NCBI GenBank assembly: GCA_002751075.1
Contig: NAOQ01000696.1
Coordinates: 5,278 to 22,692 of the forward strand
Length of the DNA: 17,415 bases
From: Ichthyophonus hoferi
Taxonomy: Eukaryota > Opisthokonta > Ichthyosporea > Ichthyophonida > Ichthyophonidae
Direction: 5' to 3'
The position numbers and the translations under genes were made by a program. Numbering within the stretch: the first letter of the stretch is position 1; each line of letters opens with the position of its first letter. Below are positions 11,601 through 17,415 of the stretch, piece after piece. The notes beneath the pieces are model-generated. The model saw only the letters and a program-made list of their open reading frames with translations. It ran no database searches and was not told the origin of the DNA.

Positions 11601-13566
11601 CGTATTGTCTCCGTCCACCCTTGTGCATTGCTCCTGCCTGCACCACAAATGCATCAGTACAGTGACCCACATGGAAACCGCCCCAGAAAATTTCTTGTCA
11701 TAAGTAACTATTATATATACAATAAATTTGTCGGAGATGGCTACATAGAGAATGGTAAAGTATAAGAGCAGTACAATAAAACAAAATGGGTAGCGTGGTG
11801 CAAGCTTATTAGTAGTGTCACGTCTTGTATCAACTATTTTTTCTCTACTCACCCTACCCACTCTCAGTTGATCCACAACATCCAAGAAACAGGATAAACA
11901 AGTCGTATAAAATTATGCACAGTGTAATTTTCCTTTATCTTAGTCAGATTGTGGACCAAATCGACCCTTTAAACCATGCCCAACAAGAGAGGTAATGCCA
12001 TTTTAATATGAGATACCTCCTACTGTTATATGCCATATTATATGAAATACTTGCTAACAAGAGAACCAGGCAAAAAAGATAAAGATAAATACCCACCTGA
12101 GCCATAGGATCTGCACTGCTACCTGGTGCACCTGTATGGGGTATACAGGAATTAGAATGTCATTGGGATAAAAGGTTCAAAGCACTTCATCATACATTTC
12201 CCCTCTCTCTCTGCTATTTTATTCTTTCTTATCCCTTCCCTTCTATACTTTTTCCTCGTTCTCCTTTCTCTCTTCTATCTTAATTTTTCATTATTTCTTT
12301 GTGATTTTCTTTTTCTTTTTGATATTCTTCTCCATTTCTTTTCACAGATCACACCCCTCCCTCCCTCCTATACGCGCTAGTAAAACAAAATGTCAGAAAA
12401 CCCATAAAATACCAATGCAATACATACCCATACCCATGGAAGAGAGAGGTGGAGTGACTGTGCCTATACGAAGGCCTGTGGCACTGTTAGTATTCGATCG
12501 CATAGGGCTATTAACACCAAGATTCTGGGGGGGGAATGCGCCAGGCTGTGTCTGTGAACCAGGACCCATGTTCAGCTGGCCAAGGCGAGAAGATAAATCA
12601 TTAAGGTTATCTTGAGTTTGTCCCATCTGTGGCCCAGGGGGTCCGCTGACTGAGGCTTGGGGTTCGTTCGGCCCAAAGGGACCTGGAGGGGGCATTCTCT
12701 GTTGTTGTTGAGGGACCGGTCCCTGGGGTCTGCCACCACTAGGGCCAGGCATACCCATAGGCGCCTGGCCTGGTGGCGCTTGGCCTGGTGGCGCTTGGTG
12801 GTAAGCATCCGGCTGTTGAGGGGCCATGCCTTTAGGTGCACCTTGTTGCATGGGGGGTTGGCCTGGTTGGCCTGGTTGACCTGGTTGATTTGGTTGTCCT
12901 GATTGGCCTGGTTGGCCTGGTTGGCCTGGTTGACTTGGTTGACCTGGTTGGCCTAGGTACTGGCTTGAACTGGTAGCTCTGTACATACAGGGAAGGTGGG
13001 TCAGTGATTATTTCTCTCTATAATGGCTTAGGAAAGTGGAATATGTGCCATACAGCTCGGAGTCTTAAAATACGCGAGGAGACAACAACAAACCAAACCT
13101 AACATAGCCCAATAATTAGTACCAAGTCATAATATATAATGTATAATTTATGTGTGATACTCATGGTCATATCTGTATGTGACTGTCTGAATATAGTAAT
13201 GTTCATATTTCATAGCGCCTTGGCTTGATGTTTAAGTGTGAGCTTATTTCTTATTTTATATTACCTCTCCTAACCCTTTCTCATCATTTGCTCTTCCCCC
13301 TTCCCCCTTCCCCCTCCCCCTCCCTAACTTCCCCTCTCTATCTCCTTGATTCACCTTGGTGCCATGCCTTGGGGAGGCATTCCTTGATATGGCATGCCAC
13401 CCTGAGAGGGGGCACCATACTGCTGAGGCCGGTGTTGGTAACCACTATTTTGTGTGCTACCAGGACCAGCAGCTGAATATTCCTGTGCTGACCTGGAACC
13501 ATAAGGGATGGGGGATTGGTTTTGCCCAGGGAATGACCCCCCAGGTTGAGATGACTGCTGATACAT
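1427..13566 (-). CDS. SEC24CD: COPII coat cargo-adaptor protein SEC24, C/D class, complete, 26 coding exons
   Basis: SEC24 pairs with SEC23 in the inner COPII coat and selects cargo at ER exit sites (family knowledge). Exons in transcript order: 13355-13566, 12428-12978, 12097-12131, 11487-11637, 10834-11108, 10030-10210, 9558-9685, 9294-9346, 8966-9051, 8690-8793, 8211-8296, 7744-7867, 7207-7304, 6722-6827, 6220-6327, 5681-5804, 5156-5388, 4693-4778, 4298-4413, 3822-3940, 3426-3501, 2979-3094, 2527-2605, 2029-2135, 1712-1839, 1427-1523. All introns are GT-AG and phases agree throughout; total 1192 residues, against roughly 1030-1100 in human SEC24C/D, the excess being in the N-terminal arm. 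The start ATG (13564-13566) follows an in-frame TAA at 13573-13575. The stop is TAG at 1427-1429. C/D-class signatures include [23 protein letters not shown] and LQAALLYTT. No break was seen, so the gene looks functional. Exon edges were set by eye; the N-terminal exons, which lack conserved homology, are least certain. Confidence 0.5.
2979..4778 (-). other. SEC24CD: SEC24 exons 18-22: beta-sandwich end and all-helical domain (residues about 886-1056)
   Basis: Exon 18 carries LQAALLYTT and exon 19 ERRVRC, completing the beta-sandwich. The helical domain follows: [20 protein letters not shown] (residues 929-948, exon 19), then [17 protein letters not shown] and [17 protein letters not shown] (exon 20), [19 protein letters not shown] (exon 21) and [19 protein letters not shown] (exon 22). 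Exon 22 ends with YIYPRVFNV, the usual bridge to the gelsolin-like domain. Each piece aligns by memory with animal SEC24C/D without gaps of note. A 66-residue overlap of open frame on the opposite strand inside exon 19 is a shadow of this coding sequence. Confidence 0.5.
5156..8296 (-). other. SEC24CD: SEC24 exons 11-17: trunk domain and start of second beta-sandwich half
   Basis: Exon 11 begins the trunk, a von Willebrand A-like fold that forms the SEC23 interface in known structures, with [17 protein letters not shown] (residues about 602-618). Further family landmarks follow in order: [17 protein letters not shown] (exon 12), [19 protein letters not shown] (exon 13), [16 protein letters not shown] (exon 14), [12 protein letters not shown] (exon 15), [16 protein letters not shown] (exon 16) and [11 protein letters not shown] (exon 17). 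Exon 17 then passes into the beta-sandwich with [15 protein letters not shown] and [13 protein letters not shown], the stretch that most clearly marks the C/D class rather than A/B. At 233 bases, exon 17 is the longest exon outside the N-terminal arm. Confidence 0.5.
8690..10210 (-). other. SEC24CD: SEC24 exons 6-10: start of coat core and zinc finger (residues 409-592)
   Basis: Exon 6 opens the conserved core with [10 protein letters not shown] (about residues 421-430), a motif I recognise in SEC24C/D just after the disordered arm. Exons 6-7 continue with [19 protein letters not shown] and NSIPAT, which belong to the first part of the beta-sandwich in this family. The zinc finger spans the exon 8/9 junction: [15 protein letters not shown] followed by RRFTCNLC. 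Its four cysteines are at residues 527, 530, 549 and 552 (CxxC-x18-CxxC), all present. Exon 10 gives [15 protein letters not shown], the usual linker between the zinc finger and the trunk. Exon 8 is only 53 bases, but its ends fit in phase on both sides. Confidence 0.5.
12769..12798 (-). repeat. Coding 15-base direct repeat, two identical copies
   Basis: The plus-strand unit cctggtggcgcttgg occurs twice in tandem (12769-12783 and 12784-12798) with no mismatch. In SEC24 exon 2 it encodes repeated APPGQ. It is in frame, like the longer minisatellite about 60 bases away. Confidence 0.5.
12856..12954 (-). repeat. Coding minisatellite, 9-base unit x about 11, encoding Gly-Gln-Pro triplets
   Basis: On the plus strand the unit reads ggttggcct with a few substituted copies, giving 11 units over 99 bases. 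In SEC24 exon 2 it encodes a tandem of G-Q-P triplets with Ser or Asn substitutions. The unit length is a multiple of three, so copy-number change keeps the reading frame. Confidence 0.5.
13296..13324 (-). promoter_or_regulatory. G-quadruplex-type motif in SEC24 intron 1
   Basis: The plus strand holds four runs of five C and one run of three C separated by only one or two T. The pre-mRNA strand therefore has four G5 tracts plus a G3 with one- or two-base loops, which fits the standard quadruplex pattern. It begins about 30 bases downstream of the exon 1 donor (GTGAAT). A role in splicing or transcription is inference only. Confidence 0.5.
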
Positions 13567-13635
13567 TCCTATTTATCTATTGGGCCTGTGGCCTTCAGTG
13601 ATTTTTAGTACCGATGAAACCTGTAGGTCACGAAT
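13567..13635 (-). other. Probable 5' UTR segment of SEC24 with possible upstream splice acceptor
   Basis: Directly upstream of the start ATG the minus strand has an in-frame TAA at 13573-13575, so this stretch is untranslated in the gene's frame. At its far end a pyrimidine-rich run followed by GATTGCAG (AG at 13636-13637) resembles a 3' splice site. That would make this the 5' UTR part of the first coding exon, with a non-coding exon further right. No donor for such an exon could be picked with confidence. Confidence 0.5.
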
Positions 13636-14304
13636 CTGCAATCAAAACAGAATGGTTGAATAAGTAAAATTCTGGAATTATATAATAGACAAACAGATGG
13701 TTAGCAATGCGCAATGAATTTGTTCGAGTTATGCTTAACATTCACAAGAATGTTCTTCAGAATACAAATACCAAATGGATCAAAATGTGACAGGAATCTA
13801 CACGTTAGGGTCTCAATAACTTAGGAATAATATAAAGAACTTATTATAAAAAGTGCTCGGGTTTATTATCTATAGGTTTATCATCTGTAAGATTATCTAT
13901 CGGTCCCCTTCCCAGTCATAGTTCTTCCTCTTTGTATTGTTTCCTCTGTATTATATATAACCATATATACCCTCCAAATCCCCTAATAAGCGTTGTTAAC
14001 CTACTTATGTCTCTTAGGCCTTATATTAACTATATGCGTCTATATCCTGTGATGTCACCTGTATCTAGTTATGCTACACACTTTTTTGTATAAAATAAAC
14101 CCATTACAAGAGTTTCTCCGGCATGGATACAGAGAGCCAATCACCGCATTCCATATATTTTTAGACATGGCATATATTGCCAATCATGCTGAAACATGGA
14201 ATCATAAACATAAAAATCTAAAATTTCATAACTAGCCTTGTCTCTCTGTGATTGGCCTTCATGGAGAGCCAGGGAGTTCAGGGATAAAAGCAAATATTTC
14301 TAGG
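13636..14304. other. Upstream flank of SEC24, presumed promoter side; nothing firmly identified
   Basis: No open frame of interest occurs here. Three gccaatca-like words occur (about 14137 and 14180 on the plus strand, and as gtgattggc at about 14249), which could be CCAAT boxes or remnants of an old repeat. No TATA box or initiator can be assigned without transcript data. Confidence 0.5.
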
Positions 14305-14590
14305 AAGCCATTTGTCTTATGGAGAACTTGTTAAAATATTTGTATGACTATACGGACTGGACCCCATTGTTATTTTCTATTAAAGAGTTGATCACAGACT
14401 ATTGATCACATTTGTTTCTATTTGCTATATATGGGCAGCTTTCCCAACACACTCCATTAAAATTGGTTCCTTAAGATTGGCAAATGTACCTCTCCAAAAA
14501 CCTTATTTAAGTTATCTTATGTCGCCTCCAATCAATAAATTCAAATCTTACTAATAATTGTAAGCACATGTATATATATATAATTTTATT
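14305..14590. repeat. Tandem direct duplication, copy A (about 286 bases)
   Basis: Starts aagccatttgtcttatgg and matches the next unit almost throughout, at roughly 85-90% identity by eye. Shared blocks include aaaatatttgtatg, ttttctattaaagagttgat, gctatatatgggcagctt and a 34-base identical block at 14517-14550. It has no coding capacity and no terminal inverted repeats that I can see. Confidence 0.5.
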
Positions 14591-14874
14591 AAGCCGCTTG
14601 TCTTATTGAGAACTTGCTAAAATATTTGTATGGTTATACGGACTGTACCCCATTGCTATTTTCTATTAAAGAGTTGATCACAGCCTAATGATCATATTGA
14701 TTTCTATTTGCTATATATGGGCAGCTTCCTAATACACTCCATCCATTAAAATTGGCTCTTTAAGATTGGCATGTGTACCTCAAAAAACCATATTTAATTT
14801 ATTATTTTATGTCGCCTCCAATCAATAAATTCAAATCTTAATAATAATTGTAATCACACATACATAATTTTATT
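14591..14874. repeat. Tandem direct duplication, copy B (about 284 bases)
   Basis: Starts aagccgcttgtcttattgag and follows copy A without a gap. The 34-base block identical to copy A lies at 14807-14840. The offset drifts from 286 to 290 bases through small indels. A short ttagctgcctgt at the right end resembles the unit start again and may be the stump of a third copy. Confidence 0.5.
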
Positions 14875-16430
14875 TAGCTGCCTGTAGCTATAGTTTCTAT
14901 AAGTATGTATATTATTCTAATAGCACAATACCTTAATTGTATTTAATGAAACAATGTAATAACCCTAGCAAAGTAATTTGTTTGGTATTTCGTCTATAAA
15001 TTTATTAAGATCTTCGAGTTTGCATAATTAGTCTTAGTATTTGTATTGTGTACATGCATCATCATAATTGTTATTGGCCAAAATTCTTGCATTTATTTCC
15101 ATGATCACTATACTATATTATTATCTATATGTTGTATTATAATGACTAATAATTACAATATGTTTTACGCTGAAAGCGTGCAAGAAAGTGCATAATCGCC
15201 CATTTTCTTACAGTAACATATCTTCACTAGATAATGTTTTTCTTCAAAAATAACCATGTCAATGGTATTTCACTGATCATAAACCCACTTTCTACCGCTA
15301 CATCTATGCTAATCTTTAATGGGGCTGATGAATCACTTGATAATACTATCATTTAGCGAGGTATACAAAAGAAAAATTTATAAAACTGCAACTAACCCTA
15401 CTGATTGTTTCAAAAAGCTGCATAATGAAAATTTTATTGTATAATAATGCTCTTAAAATTGGATTGGTCAACTTCTACACTTTTTAAAAGTAGATTTGAC
15501 TTTGACATTGTTGATCTAACTATATATTATGATTTGGAAATGGTCTTCTTTAGTTAGATGGTAAATTGTACTTAAAGATTGAGTCCTTGTTGGAGGTCTA
15601 AATTTCCTGTCATTAGATCAAGAACTTGAGTGTGATAGTCAATGATTGTAGTTTTCTTTGGTGCTAGGAATGTACAAAATCTCTTAATAAAGTTGGAATC
15701 TACATACAAAGATGTTCTGTCCAAATCAACAATTCCGACACATTCCAGAATGTTCGGTTCAATTCCAATGAACTTATCTTAGTATTGATGCTTGGTCCTT
15801 CTGCAATTCTTCATGAATAACTAATTGGATTGATCAATAGTCTTGAGGTTCTAATAAGGCACTGGCTGATTGGTTGGTTTATTAATATTTTCTAATTGCG
15901 TCTAATTGTATACGTGTCTAGAACTTCAAAGAATGCTAACACTTTTAGCTTTCCTTTATAATTATAATGATTAACAAGCCAAGTATTTAATCTAGGGATA
16001 TCAAAGTTTTATAATACTGTATGTTAAAATTAGCTCTTGATTGATTTATAGCCTGATTAATCATACACAAGAGGGTTAAGTGTATTACGTTTTCTACTGA
16101 TAATCTTTTGCCTGATAAAGTTAAGATAATACTCTTACATTTTAACTTATTTATATGTAGAAAACTAGACCTTATAATAAGGATAAATATATATATATCT
16201 ATATATATATATATATGGTTGGGATGCATGCCTTGCTGGAGTATGATTTCAGTTCCTATTTCAGTTGCTTTTTTGCTCCAGAATTGTTGAAAATTTTGAA
16301 AGTATGAGAGCATGTGATCTGTGATCAAAACACCTGTTGTTCATGTTATCGCTTGTAATTGCAATTTCTAATAAAACATTTCTAGTCATAACACCTCTTG
16401 CAGGTGGTATGCAGGGCACGATGACAGGGA
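14875..16430. other. AT-rich intergenic stretch with no recognised gene
   Basis: The base composition is visibly more AT-rich than the gene. It holds a TA-rich simple repeat at about 16187-16216 and short open frames without recognised motifs. One 68-codon stop-free run on the minus strand (15575-15778) looks protein-like but lacks an ATG-led frame and I cannot assign it. Some of this may be unrecognised, highly decayed repeat DNA next to the retroelement fragment. Confidence 0.5.
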
Positions 16431-17415
16431 AAAACCTATGATTTATATATTTTTGATGAGTACCTTAGCTCTATTTTGGTTAGTGGGGGACATTGCCTTA
16501 GCTAAACAGTTGGTTGCCATCAACTTAGTTGGACAAAATGTAGTCTCAACCTTTTGTTAGCTACACTGTCTCTGATGTACCAGTATCTTCCCCTGTTATG
16601 TCTTGTGCCTGTAAAGACACAATTCCTCTCACTAAGTCTTACGGTTGACTGGTAGTCAACATGTAGTCTTACACATCCAGTGTTAAGACATAGACAGTTC
16701 AGAAGTAAGGCTATGTAATGTATCTGTTGGCATGATGTTGACATAGTAATGTACTCACTTTCAGTGTTGGAAAGTGCAATAATGCTTTATTTGTTTGGGA
16801 ACCAGTCAATTGGTCTTCCGGTTAAGTAGATAACAAATCTTGATGTGCTGTAAGATGTTCTTACATTGACTGCAAAATCAGCATTGAAGAAGGTGGTAAC
16901 TATAAGGGATGCTCTTTCATAGACTATGCAGTCCTCAGCTGTTGTCCTAAGGTACCTTAATAGATACCTGTCTATTTCCCAAGTGACTTGAGTTGATTTT
17001 CCAGTGTAACAGGCAAGGCAGCTGACTTCCAATTAGCTCTCAGTATGACTAGACTTTAAAATCCATAGGAGACATCCATTCGGGGTTTGGTAGGCAGCAA
17101 TACCCTATGGTTTCAATTTCTGGTCTGAGTTGTCAACTTCCTTAATGTGTTCCAGTATGATGAAAGAGCTGATTAACTGGTTATTTTCTTGACTACAGAA
17201 TTTTACTTGCTCCTTAATATAACCAACCTGAAATGGCTTAATGTTCTCATCATAATTCTGTATAGTATATCCTAGGAAGCTGGTAAGCTATTCTTTGTTC
17301 TTGGTGGGTAAGTGCTTAGAAATTTTTTTGGCAAGTGTTGCTTGATTGCTGAGGTGTTTGAAGATGTTAAATATGTTGTCAACATAGCAACATAGTGCTA
17401 AAGGTTGGCTTGTGG
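16430..17415 (-). mobile_element. Decayed Ty1/copia LTR-retrotransposon fragment (reverse transcriptase end and RNase H)
   Basis: Minus-strand translations give, in order from the right edge, a copia-type reverse transcriptase tail (YVDN, then FLGYTIQNYDENIK), the RNase H entry with RYLLRYLRTT, the STSRFVIYLTGRPIDW stretch, and the family's C-terminal RHNRGRYWYIRDSVANKR stretch. That order and spacing fit a copia pol 3' end. The element runs off the right edge, so its 5' half and LTRs are not seen; I found no convincing LTR on the left. It is broken in several places and therefore looks old. The left edge is approximate. Confidence 0.5.

Larger units (their letters stand above)
10834..13566 (-). 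other. SEC24CD: SEC24 exons 1-5: disordered Pro/Gln/Gly-rich N-terminal arm (residues 1-408)
   Basis: Exons 1-5 encode about 408 residues made almost wholly of Pro, Gln, Gly, Met, Ala, Ser and Tyr. There is no visible fold, signal peptide or membrane segment. Runs such as [15 protein letters not shown] and [11 protein letters not shown] dominate; a less biased patch ([16 protein letters not shown]) sits in exon 2 and could be a short helical motif. SEC24 proteins generally carry a low-complexity N-terminal extension before the coat core (family knowledge). Its length here is why the protein exceeds human SEC24C/D. Exon 3 is only 35 bases. Exons 3 and 4 together are 186 bases and flanked by phase-1 junctions, so the pair could be skipped without shifting frame (inference). 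Confidence 0.5.

Noticed and set aside
12301-12615. A 104-codon plus-strand open frame beginning in the pyrimidine tract
   Set aside because: Its start is low-complexity sequence and its end is antisense to SEC24 exon 2; it has no independent coding signal.
12572-12841. An 89-codon minus-strand frame overlapping exon 2
   Set aside because: It is an alternative frame of the repeat-rich exon 2, which continues in frame from exon 1 and into exon 3; this one does not.
14137-14258. Clustered CCAAT-type words and a weak inverted repeat upstream of SEC24, considered as an ER-stress element or a MITE
   Set aside because: No CCACG partner at the right spacing was seen, and the inverted arms match over only about nine bases without target duplications.
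15987-16328. A 113-codon minus-strand open frame
   Set aside because: It runs through a TA-rich simple repeat and its flanks match no family I can name, so it is not called as a gene.

Overview
The window is eukaryotic DNA from an intron-rich genome. It is dominated by one protein gene on the minus strand, read from about 13.6 kb down to 1.4 kb. I could trace it from start codon to stop codon through 26 coding exons. All 25 introns obey GT-AG, every junction keeps phase, and the exons sum to 3579 bases (1192 residues plus a stop). The product is a COPII coat cargo adaptor, SEC24, of the SEC24C/D class. This rests on the zinc-finger cysteines, the trunk, beta-sandwich, helical and gelsolin-like segments in the right order, and C/D-type signature stretches. 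The species is not settled. Introns of 172-623 bases, the close likeness to animal SEC24C/D as I remember it, and introns full of short tacatg/tatata-type alternation suit an invertebrate or early-branching animal or a close relative, but this is a weak inference.

Layout. 1-1426: downstream flank with the gene's 3' UTR and no convincing gene; one candidate polyadenylation hexamer. 1427-13566: SEC24 coding exons and introns. The N-terminal third (exons 1-5) encodes a Pro/Gln/Gly-rich disordered arm with two in-phase minisatellites; exons 6-26 encode the folded coat subunit. 13567-14304: 5' UTR and presumed promoter side, with a possible untranslated exon boundary at 13635/13636. 14305-14874: two direct copies of a unit of about 286 bases. 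14875-16430: more AT-rich sequence with no identified gene and one unexplained stop-free stretch. About 16430-17415: a decayed Ty1/copia retroelement fragment on the minus strand, running off the right edge.

There is one functional gene, so there is no operon-like or multi-gene system. I found no evidence of a novel biological system. The best second-look items are a G-quadruplex-type motif just inside SEC24 intron 1, the expandable Gly-Gln-Pro minisatellite in exon 2, a frame-neutral pair of exons (3 and 4), and the upstream tandem duplication.

[Form note: the original answer gave no feature confidences; the uniform 0.5 values are placeholders required by the schema, not estimates.]
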